The notes: generated by a model from the letters alone, not told the origin. Positions 53,953 through 63,425 are shown, numbered from the stretch's first letter. The stretch is 64,000 bases of DNA from Aquibacillus halophilus (GCF_009649745.1 NZ_WJNG01000003.1:148877-212876); one strand, 5' to 3'. Numbers and translations: made by a program.

Positions 53953-55185
53953 TTATTTAAAGACCCCCGGTCCCTGCACCCATGCATTTTGCGGGTAGCC
54001 TCTTTGTTCCCAGTAGCCAAAGTGTTCCTCTTCAATTAACTCCACTCGTGTTAACCATTTTACTGATTTATAAGCATATAGCCTAGGAGTAATTAGTCTA
54101 ACTGGTCCACCATTTTGTTGTGTAATCAACTCTCCATCAATTAAAACAGCAACCATAATATCATCCATCATTGCCTCGGAAAGAGTGAGTGTGTCGGTGT
54201 ACACTCCGTCCCCAGAATACAATTTCACATAATTGGCTTTTTCATTAACATCCGATTTCTCTAATAAATCTTTTAATGGAATACCTTCCCAAATGATATT
54301 ATAGACACTCCATCCAGTAACACAATGGAAATTGCTTTCTTGTGCTGTTCGTTTGAGGTTAATAAATTCTGTCCATGTGAACTGTAGTTCCTGACTGACC
54401 AAACCATCCACTTTAAATGACCAGTTTTCATTGGAAAATGAAGGCATTTCGGTAACTGTGTAATAACGAAATTCTCCTTCTCTTCCAGAAGAAGTTAGGG
54501 TTGTTTGTGGGGTTGGAATAGGAACCATATCATTCCCATTAACTAGTTTGGACTGGTCACTACCGAAAAAGTATTTTTTAATCCAGTTCCCAAAAATAGG
54601 AATCGTCACAACTGCAATGAAAGCACCAGCTACTAATTTTAAAAATGAACGGCGTCGTAAGAGAGGGTTTTTACTATCTATCATAGTAGGCTCTAATTTA
54701 TCAGGTACCTGACTCTTAGGACTGGTCAACTGCTTAAACCATTGACTTCTAGTTATACTGTGATAAATAACATAGGGCAATCCAATCCATGTAGCTAAGT
54801 CGTGTATGAGTAGGGCATAGGAATTTATTTGTGGAGGAAATTGTCGCTGAAAGGTAAGAATAATGCCAGAAATAATTAATATGGAAATTATAGCTAAAAT
54901 ACCGTAGAGGTTAATACGGTGTTTTTTTCTTTTTTTAAGTGTTAGGAGGTGTTTTTTCATTTTAGGCAGATAGAAAAAAATAGGCAAAATACTCAAAAAA
55001 CCAATCCAAATATGGATATCTTTAATTAAAACCCGTGTGCTAGGAAATGAAGATCGAAAAACAGTGGAAATCAAAACTAATCCAGTAATACTTAATATGT
55101 AAAATAATAAGGCATTCGTATGATGTAGTCTGGCAAGTCTTTTGGCAAATTTCAGATTACGCTTAAAAAATATCCTCCAGTTCAT
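53953..55185 (-). CDS. Cytochrome-b-like membrane domain fused to a YedY/sulfite-oxidase-type molybdopterin domain
   Basis: A 410-aa protein. The N-terminal part (about 1-165) has four hydrophobic helices with His residues (RLARLHHTNALLFYILSITG, LIKDIHIWIGFLSILPIFFY, LLIHDLATWIGLPYVIYHSI) as in heme-binding b-type membrane domains. A twin-arginine-like RRRSFLK and a further helix lead into an outer molybdopterin oxidoreductase domain (about 235-410) with the Cys ligand in FHCVTGWSVYN, GVYTDTLTL, and TPRLYAYKSVKW. It seems to merge the YedZ and YedY roles (methionine-sulfoxide repair or a similar reaction) in one chain; the substrate is uncertain. Confidence 0.85.
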   Translation of the reverse strand: MNWRIFFKRNLKFAKRLARLHHTNALLFYILSITGLVLISTVFRSSFPSTRVLIKDIHIWIGFLSILPIFFYLPKMKKHLLTLKKRKKHRINLYGILAIISILIISGIILTFQRQFPPQINSYALLIHDLATWIGLPYVIYHSITRSQWFKQLTSPKSQVPDKLEPTMIDSKNPLLRRRSFLKLVAGAFIAVVTIPIFGNWIKKYFFGSDQSKLVNGNDMVPIPTPQTTLTSSGREGEFRYYTVTEMPSFSNENWSFKVDGLVSQELQFTWTEFINLKRTAQESNFHCVTGWSVYNIIWEGIPLKDLLEKSDVNEKANYVKLYSGDGVYTDTLTLSEAMMDDIMVAVLIDGELITQQNGGPVRLITPRLYAYKSVKWLTRVELIEEEHFGYWEQRGYPQNAWVQGPGVFK

Positions 55186-55318
55186 CAGAATCCCCCTAAG
55201 TAATGCTACTTTGTTTTATCATAACAGGTAACAGCCATTTTTTGAACAGGAATTCAGGCTCAACCAAAAAGGTTTAACTAGGTTAGTGAACTAAAATTTC
55301 CTTTTTTCAGAATTCTTA

Positions 55319-55380
55319 TTGACAGAAGTTCAAATCGTGGTAGTATGGAAATAGTCTAAATGATAATGAGTCTCATTATT
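55319..55380 (+). promoter_or_regulatory. Promoter and Fur box of the yclNOPQ operon
   Basis: TTGACA (55319-55324), 16-bp spacer, TAGTAT (55341-55346). Downstream at 55361-55380 is TGATAATGAGTCTCATTATT, a palindrome close to the Fur consensus. Iron repression is expected. Confidence 0.75.
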
Positions 55381-55449
55381 GATTAAATGTTAAATAAATC
55401 TACATAGTTTTCTGTTTCATGTAGTTAGGAAGGCAAAGGATTTAATTCT

Positions 55450-56400
55450 ATGAAACTACGTACCTTAATTATTATTCTATTTGTATTATCATTTATTTCT
55501 GTTTTCATTGGTGTTATTGATTTAAATCCAAAGGATCTTTTTAAACTAACGGAAGATCAGTTGCAAATTTTATGGATAAGTAGATTCCCACGACTCATCA
55601 GTATTGTAATTGCTGGTATGAGTATGGCAATTTGTGGTTTGATTATGCAACAACTAAGTAGAAATAAATTTGTCTCACCAACTACAGCAGGAACAATGGA
55701 CTCTGCGAGATTTGGAATTCTTGTGTCGTTAATGCTTTTTGGAACAGCTAGTCCGATGCAGAAAATGCTTGTAGCATTCCTTTTTGCATTAATTGGAACA
55801 TTTATTTTTATGAAAATCTTGGAAAAGGTTAAATTTAAAGATCCAATATTTATACCACTTGTTGGATTAATGTTTGGAAGTATTATTAGCTCTGTCACGA
55901 CTTTTTTTGCTTACAAAAATGATCTCATCCAAAACATGTCATCCTGGCTGCAGGGGAACTTCGCGCTAATTCTTCAAGGTAGATATGAAATGTTATATAT
56001 AAGCCTTCCTTTAGTTATTGTCGCTTATTTATACGCCAACAGGTTTACGATTGCTGGAATGGGAGAAGATTTCTCAACTAACTTAGGTATGAATCATAAG
56101 GGTGTCGTAAATATCGGATTAGTAATTGTTGCACTCATGACCACAGTAGTAATCCTTACTGTCGGAATGATACCATTTTTAGGATTGATCATTCCAAACA
56201 TTGTTACTATTTATAAGGGAGATAACTTGAAAAATAGCCTTCCACATACAGCATTGTTAGGCGCAGTATTTGTGCTAGCATGTGACATTATAGGGCGAAT
56301 TATTATCTATCCATATGAGATTGCGATTGGTGTTACTGTTGGAGTTATAGGTAGTGGTATTTTCCTTTACCTAATTATGAGGAGAAAGTCATATGAGTAG
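55450..56400 (+). CDS. yclN: Iron-siderophore ABC transporter permease (YclN-like)
   Basis: A 316-aa FecCD-family permease with about nine helices. Visible features are WISRFPRLISIVIAGMSMAI, ICGLIMQQLSRNKFVSPTTA and the C-terminal VGMIPFLGLIIPNIV. In B. subtilis the YclNOPQ system imports petrobactin; gene order N-O-P-Q is the same here. It starts at ATG 55450 and overlaps the next gene by 8 bp. Confidence 0.9.
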   Translation: MKLRTLIIILFVLSFISVFIGVIDLNPKDLFKLTEDQLQILWISRFPRLISIVIAGMSMAICGLIMQQLSRNKFVSPTTAGTMDSARFGILVSLMLFGTASPMQKMLVAFLFALIGTFIFMKILEKVKFKDPIFIPLVGLMFGSIISSVTTFFAYKNDLIQNMSSWLQGNFALILQGRYEMLYISLPLVIVAYLYANRFTIAGMGEDFSTNLGMNHKGVVNIGLVIVALMTTVVILTVGMIPFLGLIIPNIVTIYKGDNLKNSLPHTALLGAVFVLACDIIGRIIIYPYEIAIGVTVGVIGSGIFLYLIMRRKSYE

Positions 56401-57340
56401 TAAAACCAAAATATTCCTTCTCGCCATAATAGCTGTCATTTTGGTTAGTGTGTTTTTATTTTCAGGCATAACTGGGAACTGGGACTATATTCTCCCTAGG
56501 AGAGCAAGTAGATTACTAGCAATTGTCATTACGGGTGCTGTCATCGCTCTTTCAACTATGATATTTCAAACAATTACAAATAATAGGATACTTACGCCAA
56601 GTGTTATTGGATTAGATTCGCTTTACTTACTCATCCAAACATTTATTATTTTTGTATTTGGTTCTACAAGTGCTATCGCACTGAATAAGAACTTTAATTT
56701 CTTAATCTGCGTAGGTTTAATGGTTATTTTCGCACTATTGTTATTTAAGGTTTTATTTCGAAAGAATCAAAATATATACATACTGTTATTAATAGGATTA
56801 ATATTTGGTACTTTCTTTGGTAGCCTTTCATCCTTTATGCAGGTATTAATTGATCCAAATGAATTTTTTATAGTACAGAACAGGATGTTTGCAAGCTTTA
56901 ACAATGTAAATACAGATATATTATATCTTTCGATAGCGATTATTGTCGTTGTATTAGTTTATTTCATGCGATTTTATAAGTATTTAGATGTACTTTCGCT
57001 AGGGAAGGAACAAGCGATAAACTTAGGCATCGATTATGACTTTGTGGTGAAAAGACTATTAATTATTATCGCCATTCTAGTTTCAGTAGCAACTGCTTTG
57101 GTGGGGCCAATTTTGTTCCTTGGATTATTAGTAGCCAATGTTGCCCATGAATTTCTAAGAACATATAAACATAGCCAGTTGATAATAGGTTCGATATTTA
57201 TTAGTATCATTGCTTTAGTAGGTGGTCAGCTAATTGTGGATCGAGTATTTACTTTTTCCACTACATTAAGTGTAATTATTAACTTTGTCGGTGGATCTTA
57301 CTTCCTATATCTCATTTTAAAGGAGAATAAATCATGGTAG
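56393..57340 (+). CDS. yclO: Iron-siderophore ABC transporter permease (YclO-like)
   Basis: A 315-aa FecCD-family permease, partner of the previous one. Features are ILPRRASRLLAIVITGAVIA, MIFQTITNNRILTPSVIGLD and VGPILFLGLLVANVAHEFLR. The start overlaps yclN and the end overlaps the ATPase gene (ATGG at 57334), showing a tightly coupled operon. Confidence 0.9.
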   Translation: MSSKTKIFLLAIIAVILVSVFLFSGITGNWDYILPRRASRLLAIVITGAVIALSTMIFQTITNNRILTPSVIGLDSLYLLIQTFIIFVFGSTSAIALNKNFNFLICVGLMVIFALLLFKVLFRKNQNIYILLLIGLIFGTFFGSLSSFMQVLIDPNEFFIVQNRMFASFNNVNTDILYLSIAIIVVVLVYFMRFYKYLDVLSLGKEQAINLGIDYDFVVKRLLIIIAILVSVATALVGPILFLGLLVANVAHEFLRTYKHSQLIIGSIFISIIALVGGQLIVDRVFTFSTTLSVIINFVGGSYFLYLILKENKSW

Positions 57341-58092
57341 AAGTAAAAGAAATAACCAAAAATTACGGTAACCAGGTAGTAGTTGATAATGTTTCTTTAA
57401 CAATACCTAAGGGAAAAATCACGTCTTTTATCGGACCAAACGGTGCAGGTAAGAGTACTTTGTTATCAATTGTTAGCCGCTTAATAGCTAAAGATTACGG
57501 TGAGGTTATCATCGATGATCAAGAAATAACCAAAACGAAAAGCAGTGAGCTTGCCAAAAAAATCTCTATTCTAAAACAAGCGAATCATATTAATGTTCGT
57601 TTGACTGTGAAGGAATTAGTGAGTTTCGGCCGCTTTCCTTATTCACAGGGTAGATTGACAAAAGAAGATAAGAAATTTGTGGATGAAGCTATTGCATATA
57701 TGGAGCTTGGAGAAATACAGGATAAATTTATAGACCAGTTAAGTGGGGGGCAACAGCAACGAGCTCACATTGCTATGGTTATCGCTCAAGATACTGATTA
57801 TATTTTGTTAGATGAACCGCTGAACAACTTAGACATGAAACATTCTGTGCAAATAATGAAGGTCTTGCGGAGGCTTGTTGATGAATTAGGAAAAACAGTG
57901 GTAATTGTTATACACGATGTAAATTTTGCTTCCGTTTATTCCGATTATATCGTTGCTTTGAAAGAAGGAAAGATTGTTAAAAAAGGTCCTACTTATGACA
58001 TTATTAATAAACAGGTTTTAAAAGAAGTATATGATATGGATATCCAAATACAGGATATCGATCAATGTAGAATTTGTTTGTATTTTTCTTGA
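57334..58092 (+). CDS. yclP: Iron-siderophore ABC transporter ATP-binding protein (YclP-like)
   Basis: A 252-aa ABC ATPase with Walker A GPNGAGKST (about 34-42), Q-loop ILKQANHINVR, signature LSGGQQQRAHIAMV, Walker B DYILLDEPLNNLD and switch His in VIVIHDVN. This is the energy subunit of the siderophore importer. It overlaps yclO by 7 bp. Confidence 0.94.
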   Translation: MVEVKEITKNYGNQVVVDNVSLTIPKGKITSFIGPNGAGKSTLLSIVSRLIAKDYGEVIIDDQEITKTKSSELAKKISILKQANHINVRLTVKELVSFGRFPYSQGRLTKEDKKFVDEAIAYMELGEIQDKFIDQLSGGQQQRAHIAMVIAQDTDYILLDEPLNNLDMKHSVQIMKVLRRLVDELGKTVVIVIHDVNFASVYSDYIVALKEGKIVKKGPTYDIINKQVLKEVYDMDIQIQDIDQCRICLYFS

Positions 58093-58149
58093 AATTGATT
58101 TAAATATTGATGATAAAATGAAAGTGATATAGATGTTCTAATTAATATT

Positions 58150-58212
58150 AGCACTGTGCAGTAAGGTAGTTAGGCCCAAGAAATAGGCTATCTTAAGCAG
58201 TGCTTACTTTTT
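58150..58212 (+). terminator. Hairpin between yclP and yclQ
   Basis: AGCACTG (58150-58156) pairs with CAGTGCT (58198-58204), enclosing an inner AAGGTAG/CTATCTT stem, and TTTTT follows. It probably ends the NOP transcript; yclQ has its own control region. Confidence 0.7.
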
Positions 58213-58224
58213 GAAGAGCATTGA

Positions 58225-58245
58225 GAATTGTTATCATTATTGTCA
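58225..58245 (+). promoter_or_regulatory. Probable Fur box upstream of yclQ
   Basis: AATTGTTATCATTATTGTCA (58227-58246) resembles the Fur consensus, about 45 bp before the yclQ start. It suggests separate iron-controlled expression of the binding protein. Confidence 0.55.
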
Positions 58246-58287
58246 TCAGTTTAAATATAAAAAAATTAGATATAGGAGTGAATTACT

Positions 58288-59259
58288 ATGAAAAAATTAG
58301 CTTTGCTAATGTCATTAATATTTCTAGTCGTTTTTGCAGCAGCTTGTGGAAGTGATTCAGAGCAAACAGCAGTTGCATCTGAAGGGGACACTACAAATGA
58401 AACAACAACGGATGAAGAGGTAGCAGAAATTGAAGTTGAACATCAATTAGGTACGACTACAGTACCTGTTAATCCAGAAAAGGTAGTAGTGTTCGATTAT
58501 GGTACTCTGGATTCATTAGATAAATTAGGCGTTGAGATAACAGCAATACCACAAGATAGTCTTCCTTCTTATTTAGAAAAGTATGAAGATGCAAAATATG
58601 AAAATGCAGGTGGGATAAAAGAACCTGATTTTGAAAAATTAGCTGGAATTGATCCCGACCTAATTATTATTTCTGGAAGACAATCAGAAGTTTATGAAGA
58701 TTTAAACGAATTAGCTCCAACTATTTACATGGGTGTGGATACTTCTAGATATATGGATTCATTCACTGAGAATGTTGAACTTCTTGGACAGATCTTTGGG
58801 AAAGAAGCAGAGGTAGAAGCGGAACTTACAGCAATCAATGATGAGATAACAGCATTAAATGAAAAAGCTATAGCAAAGAGTGAAAATGGTTTAATTATTT
58901 TAACTAATGATGGAAGCGTTAGTGCCTATGGACCTGGGTCAAGATTCGGACTTATTCATGACGTGTTTGGTTTTGCTCCAGTTGACGACACACTTGAAGT
59001 TTCCACACACGGTCAAAATGTCAGTTTTGAGTACATTGCTGAAAAAGATCCTCAAAATTTATTTGTAGTTGATAGAAACAAAGTTGTTGGTGGAGAAAAT
59101 TCCGCTGAAAAGACACTTGAGAATGAATTAGTTCAGAAAACTCAGGCATACCAAAATGAAAATATTATTTATCTTAGCCCTGATTATTGGTACCTTTCTG
59201 GTGGTGGATTAATATCTGTTGCTGGAATGATAAACGAAATTAGTGAAAATATTAATTAA
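58288..59259 (+). CDS. yclQ: Siderophore-binding lipoprotein (YclQ-like)
   Basis: A 323-aa substrate-binding protein of the FepB/FhuD type, anchored by a lipid on Cys20 (LIFLVVFAAAC). Features are PVNPEKVVVFDYGTLDSLDK, the domain entry IKEPDFEKLAGIDPDLIIIS and NLFVVDRNKVVGGENSAEKT. It delivers petrobactin-type iron complexes to the YclNOP transporter by analogy with B. subtilis. A 195-bp gap with terminator and Fur box separates it from yclP. Confidence 0.92.
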   Translation: MKKLALLMSLIFLVVFAAACGSDSEQTAVASEGDTTNETTTDEEVAEIEVEHQLGTTTVPVNPEKVVVFDYGTLDSLDKLGVEITAIPQDSLPSYLEKYEDAKYENAGGIKEPDFEKLAGIDPDLIIISGRQSEVYEDLNELAPTIYMGVDTSRYMDSFTENVELLGQIFGKEAEVEAELTAINDEITALNEKAIAKSENGLIILTNDGSVSAYGPGSRFGLIHDVFGFAPVDDTLEVSTHGQNVSFEYIAEKDPQNLFVVDRNKVVGGENSAEKTLENELVQKTQAYQNENIIYLSPDYWYLSGGGLISVAGMINEISENIN

Positions 59260-59268
59260 TTTGTAATA

Positions 59269-59312
59269 AAAAAGTTACCTATCCATTTAAAATGAGTAGG
59301 TAACTTTTTTAT
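59269..59312 (+). terminator. Terminator after yclQ
   Basis: AAAAAGTTACCTA (59269-59281) pairs with TAGGTAACTTTTT (59297-59309). Confidence 0.85.
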
Positions 59313-59401
59313 TAAGGCTCTTTTCGTAAGTTTTATTACTATTTAATTTCGCAGTTGATATAAAAAGCGTCGTAACGTAGCTATTAGTTGATTTGCGCTC
59401 C

Positions 59402-59501
59402 GGGCAGTCGCTTTCCGCGGGCAACGCTTCAACTTCCTCGGAAGAAAACCGCTTCCTGCGGGATTTTCAGCCGTCGCTTTTCCCGCTGGAGTCGACTGCC
59501 C
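59402..59501. repeat. GC-rich stem-loop repeat, copy 1
   Basis: Ends in the inverted pair GGGCAGTCG / CGACTGCCC and holds the internal pattern GCTTTCCGCGGGCAACGCTT, common in Bacillus intergenic repeats. It is much richer in GC than its surroundings and lies inverted relative to the copy at 59678. Confidence 0.7.
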
Positions 59502-59677
59502 TCCGCTCCAATCACCATCTTATATGTAACAGTAATGAAAGGAAGATGGATAAAAACCAAAATCTAGTGTAGTTTAGTTCAACAAATTTTAAATAGCTGT
59601 GATTTCAAGAGTGGAAAATTCTTTCAACATACAATCGCGGACTTTACCATGATAATCAGAACGCCCCTACAAGTGCA

Positions 59678-59790
59678 GGCAGAATACGTAGACTCCTATG
59701 GGAACAGCGCGTGTCCGAAGACCCCGGAAGAATAGCTTTTTGATTCTGAGGAGGCTGAGGCCGTGCCCATGGAAAGCGAAGTATTCTGCC
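59678..59790. repeat. GC-rich stem-loop repeat, copy 2
   Basis: Ends in GGCAGAATAC / GTATTCTGCC. The interior (GAGGAGGCTGAGGCCGTGCC then CATGGAAAGCGAAG) is related to the reverse complement of copy 1. The frame encoded through it is a by-product of the repeat. Confidence 0.7.
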
Positions 59791-59951
59791 GGAACGACAT
59801 GTAAGCATTCAACTTTAATTACTATCAGAGATAAAAGATACTACTTCGTAGTTTATAGTTTTTGTGTCGTACAACAACAATCATTAACAAAACAGCCTAG
59901 AGTTGTTTGCAATTAATTGTTGGAGTAAGATACTAATTCAGGAAAATTCTG

Positions 59952-59980
59952 TTGATTTATGTCGAATGATACCTTATGAT
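59952..59980 (+). promoter_or_regulatory. Promoter of the riboswitch-controlled chemotaxis cluster
   Basis: TTGATT (59952-59957), 17-bp spacer, TATGAT (59975-59980), about 36 bp before the aptamer. The -35 lies in the TTCTGTTGATTTATGTCGA motif shared with 39774. Confidence 0.65.
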
Positions 59981-60015
59981 GAAAATACAAAAGTATAGTA
60001 TTAAAGTACTAATGT

Positions 60016-60095
60016 GAAAAGGCAAACTCTTCTAAAGGGGAGGACGCAAAGCATAGGGTCTAAGGTTAAACTAACTATGATCGCCTGGCTACCAA
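60016..60095 (+). promoter_or_regulatory. Class I cyclic di-GMP riboswitch (GEMM-I)
   Basis: The core elements are in order: AAAAGGCAAAC, a hairpin arm pair CTCTTC/GGGGAGG, GACGCAAAGC, ATAGGGTC, CTATGATCGCC and the closing TGGCTACC. CCAAAATA (60092-60099) can pair with TATTTTGG (60111-60118), which would compete with closing of the aptamer and connect to the terminator. It controls cheX and probably cheW downstream. Confidence 0.92.
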
Positions 60096-60118
60096 AATAT
60101 TGTACCGACCTATTTTGG

Positions 60119-60146
60119 CTATTCTATTAATTAGAGTAGTTTTTTT
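60119..60146 (+). terminator. Riboswitch expression-platform terminator
   Basis: CTATTCTA (60119-60126) pairs with TAGAGTAG (60132-60139) with one G-U, followed by seven T. Confidence 0.8.
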
Positions 60147-60247
60147 GTTTTATATAATAATTTACTGCATCAGTATTAGACTCAAAATTGGTTATCCAAC
60201 TAAAGAACTAACTTAGTGTTTACTTCTTTTTAGAAAGGGGTTTGAAA

Positions 60248-60712
60248 TTGTCAGCACAACTTGAAAATAAAAACCATGTGGTGAAAGAATTATACAATGG
60301 AACAATTCAATCTTTAAAAACGATTATACCTATACAACATGTAATTGGAAAACCGTCGGTAATAAATAATTCAGTGTCTATTGAATTTGGTGTTCTCATT
60401 GGCTTTACAGGTAATTTGAAAGGTGAATTAATTATCAAGGGAGACACTACTTTATTTAGCTCAGTGGGCAAAGAAATGTACGGAATGCCACTAGAGGGAG
60501 AAATGTTATCTTCCTTCTCCGGTGAATTAGGTAATATGATTGCTGGGAGCATAGCTACTAATATAGCGGAAAAAGGGATAGAAACGGATATAACTTATCC
60601 CACTGTGCTTAGTGGGAATACAAAATTAAGCGGTTTTAAGAAAGCGCTTTTGGTTACAGTTACTTATGCAGATATAGGGGACATGGAAGTCTATTTTTTA
60701 TTTAATTCTTAA
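60248..60712 (+). CDS. cheX: CheX-type chemotaxis phosphatase
   Basis: A 154-aa protein of the CheX/CheC family, which dephosphorylates CheY~P. The phosphatase helix ELGNMIAGSIATNIAEKG holds the E-x2-N pair. IEFGVLIGFTGNLKGELIIK and the C-terminal ALLVTVTYADIGDMEVYFLF fit the fold; only one phosphatase motif is present, as in CheX. TTG 60248 is preferred because AAAGGGG lies 7 nt upstream; TTG 60242 is too close. It is the first gene after the cyclic di-GMP riboswitch. Confidence 0.88.
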   Translation: MSAQLENKNHVVKELYNGTIQSLKTIIPIQHVIGKPSVINNSVSIEFGVLIGFTGNLKGELIIKGDTTLFSSVGKEMYGMPLEGEMLSSFSGELGNMIAGSIATNIAEKGIETDITYPTVLSGNTKLSGFKKALLVTVTYADIGDMEVYFLFNS

Positions 60713-60775
60713 TCGTTGAATCCAATAATAATACAACAGGATTACTATATCTTCTATAAATGGGGGAAAAAAGAA

Positions 60776-61237
60776 ATGGATGAAAAGATAAAAATTATAG
60801 TTTTTAAATTGGATCATCAGGAATATGGTGCAGAAATTCAACAAGTTCTATCTATAGAACGTTTACAAGACATCATAGAGTTACCGCAATCGCCTAATTT
60901 CATCCAAGGTGTAATGAATTTACGTGGAAATGTTACTCCGGTTATTGATTTAAAATCAAGATTAAATATGAAATCAACAGAGGTTACAGAACAAACAAGG
61001 GTATTAATTGCAAACATTAATGAGATTCAGATAGGTTTTATTGTTGATGTCGCTACAGATGTTATTGATATAGAATCTAGCAAAATAGAATCCACACCGA
61101 AAATTACCAGGGGTGATAATTCTAATTTCATCAAAGGTGTGGCAAAGCTAAGCGATCGATTGTTACTTTTGTTAGACCTAGAGCACGTATTAGATAACCA
61201 GGGACTCAATGAAGTAAAAGAAGTAATTTTGAAGTAA
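60776..61237 (+). CDS. cheW: CheW chemotaxis coupling protein
   Basis: A 153-aa CheW, linking receptors to CheA. Features are IIVFKLDHQEYGAEIQQVLS, the core IIELPQSPNFIQGVMNLRGN and VTPVIDLKSRL, and IGFIVDVATDVIDIESSKI. ATG 60776 follows GGGGGAA; an upstream in-frame TTG lacks a site. It lies 63 bp after cheX and likely shares its transcript. No CheA is adjacent, so the cluster probably feeds the main chemotaxis system. Confidence 0.92.
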   Translation: MDEKIKIIVFKLDHQEYGAEIQQVLSIERLQDIIELPQSPNFIQGVMNLRGNVTPVIDLKSRLNMKSTEVTEQTRVLIANINEIQIGFIVDVATDVIDIESSKIESTPKITRGDNSNFIKGVAKLSDRLLLLLDLEHVLDNQGLNEVKEVILK

Positions 61238-61392
61238 TACTAACCATTTTTTAGTCTAGCAAAGTTCTTTGAAAAAAGGGATAAAGAACATAAAAGAATG
61301 TTATTTTCATTCGGCTTATATCAAGAAAGTTATTTCTCAAATCCAATTCTGGGATTTCTCTAATTATCCGTGTGGAATTTTGTGGGATTAAA

Positions 61393-61421
61393 TTGATTTG
61401 TGTCAAATAAAAAGGTATTCT
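61393..61421 (+). promoter_or_regulatory. Candidate promoter of the second membrane chemoreceptor
   Basis: TTGATT (61393-61398), 17-bp spacer, TATTCT (61416-61421). TTGATTTGTGTCAA is a near-perfect palindrome and matches the motif at 39774 and 59952. Confidence 0.5.
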
Positions 61422-61643
61422 GAAGTTATATTTAAACTCATCATGACGTAACCGTAGGAGTATGGTCCAACACTATTAGATTTTTGATTAGCGTTATAAG
61501 TATTGATAACGATTTCATTTTTTAAAAATAACTTATGACCTTTGAACTACTGGCTCTACTGCTCTACTGCTTAATCAATGCATAAGGAGGGTTGATTATA
61601 AAAACTTAAACTACACCTACAAAAGAATAAGAGGGAGCTACAG

Positions 61644-63425
61644 ATGAAGAAATTCAAGAAAAAATCACCAATTTATTTCAAGAAAAAAGCTAAAATTAAT
61701 TTAAGTAATAAACACTTTAATCCAAATTGGAAAATAAAATTTAAAACTATTCGGACAAAAGTTCTTTTCGGCTTTTCAATTATAGTTGCATTAACGGTAG
61801 CATTCGGAGTATTCAATTACATAACATCATCTAATATTAATAAAGAAACTGAAGACATTGTTGATGAGCAGCTAGCCGTATTACTAGCTAATCAAACTCT
61901 AGCAATTAACATTGTAGATCAAGTTAGCTTAGCGAGGGCATATATCTTATACGGTGACAGCTACTATAAAGAGAAATTTTTTGAGTATCAAGAAGAAAGT
62001 GATAGAGTAGAAAAACAAGCGTTAACACTGAATGATTCTCCAAAACAGAAAGAATTAGCTGTTCTGAGAGAAAAGTGGATAATAGCTATGGAGGATAAGG
62101 TTTTTAGAATTTTTGATAGTGGTGATGAAAATGAAAATGTAGCTAAGTTAAGTTTGTCGCTTACAGTTGGTCCCCTAACAGCCAAATTGACCTCGGGTTA
62201 CCAAGACTTAATTGATAATAGGGAAGAACTAATAGTTGAATCAGGAAATAAGTTGTTAAATCATAGTCGATCTTCAATTATTGTTGGAGTAGTAGTATCA
62301 TTAATAGTAGCGGTGTTAAGTTTTCTTATTGCACTTTTTGTATCATCTATTATTTCTAAGCCGATTATTAATGTTAGTAAAAGAATGAATCTAATTGCCA
62401 ATGGTGATCTTAAACATGAACCGTTGGTCAATCACTCAAAAGACGAAGTTGGTCAATTGGTCGATGCTACAAATCAAATGAATGAAAACATGAAGACTTT
62501 AGTAGGAGAGATTAGTAACGTTTCAGTATCTGTCTCTAACCAAAGTGAAGAATTAACACAAGCCGCAAACGAAGTAAAAGAAGGTAGTAATCAAATTGCT
62601 TCAACGATGCAAGAACTGTCGTCCGGAGCGGAAACACAAGCACATACGACGAGTGATTTAGCAACGTCAATGATAAGCTTTAGTGAAAAAATAAATGAGG
62701 CGAACAATAGTGGGGAACTAGTCTATCAATCTTCTCAACAGGTACTTGATTTAACAAAAGAGGGTAGCCGATTAATGAATACATCGATTCAGCAAATGGC
62801 TACGATTGATCACATTGTTCAAGAAGCAGTTGGAAAAGTAAGAGGATTAGATCAGCAGTCACAAGAGATATCTAAACTTGTTGGCGTCATTAAAGATATA
62901 GCAGGTCAAACAAACTTACTTGCTCTTAATGCTGCTATTGAAGCTGCACGTGCTGGGGAGCATGGAAAAGGGTTTGCAGTAGTTGCGGATGAAGTTAGAA
63001 AACTTGCTGAACAAGTATCTTTGTCTGTTACAGATATTACCCAAATTGTAACTAGTATTCAAAAGGAGACAAACGTAGTCACTGATTCTTTACAGGATGG
63101 ATACAAAGAGGTTCAAAACGGAACAAATCAGATTGTAAAAACAGGTGATACATTTGATGAAATTTATACTAACTTATCTGAAATGGCAGATGGTATTAAA
63201 TTAATATCTGAAAATCTTGGTAATATCGCGAATAACAACGAATCTATTAATACGTCAATTGAAGAAATAGCAGCTGTATCTGAGGAGTCAGCGGCGGGAA
63301 TTGAACAAACATCAGCATCTGTACAACAAACGAGTAGCTCAATGGAAGAAGTTGCAAATAGCTCGGATGAACTGTCAAGGCTGTCAGAAAATTTAAACAC
63401 GTTAATTGCAAGATTTAAACTTTAA
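61644..63425 (+). CDS. Methyl-accepting chemotaxis protein
   Basis: A 593-aa membrane chemoreceptor, closely related to the one at 39947. It has an unusually long basic cytoplasmic N-terminus (about 40 residues), TM1 about 44-62, an outer four-helix-bundle-type domain, TM2 about 210-232, HAMP, and a signalling domain with the tip [20 protein letters not shown] then [20 protein letters not shown]. It lies downstream of cheX and cheW with its own candidate promoter. The ligand is unknown. Confidence 0.95.
   Translation: MKKFKKKSPIYFKKKAKINLSNKHFNPNWKIKFKTIRTKVLFGFSIIVALTVAFGVFNYITSSNINKETEDIVDEQLAVLLANQTLAINIVDQVSLARAYILYGDSYYKEKFFEYQEESDRVEKQALTLNDSPKQKELAVLREKWIIAMEDKVFRIFDSGDENENVAKLSLSLTVGPLTAKLTSGYQDLIDNREELIVESGNKLLNHSRSSIIVGVVVSLIVAVLSFLIALFVSSIISKPIINVSKRMNLIANGDLKHEPLVNHSKDEVGQLVDATNQMNENMKTLVGEISNVSVSVSNQSEELTQAANEVKEGSNQIASTMQELSSGAETQAHTTSDLATSMISFSEKINEANNSGELVYQSSQQVLDLTKEGSRLMNTSIQQMATIDHIVQEAVGKVRGLDQQSQEISKLVGVIKDIAGQTNLLALNAAIEAARAGEHGKGFAVVADEVRKLAEQVSLSVTDITQIVTSIQKETNVVTDSLQDGYKEVQNGTNQIVKTGDTFDEIYTNLSEMADGIKLISENLGNIANNNESINTSIEEIAAVSEESAAGIEQTSASVQQTSSSMEEVANSSDELSRLSENLNTLIARFKL

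Noticed and set aside
59698..59916. 72-aa frame in the yclQ-cheX gap
   Set aside because: It runs through the GC-rich stem-loop repeat and has no translation signal.
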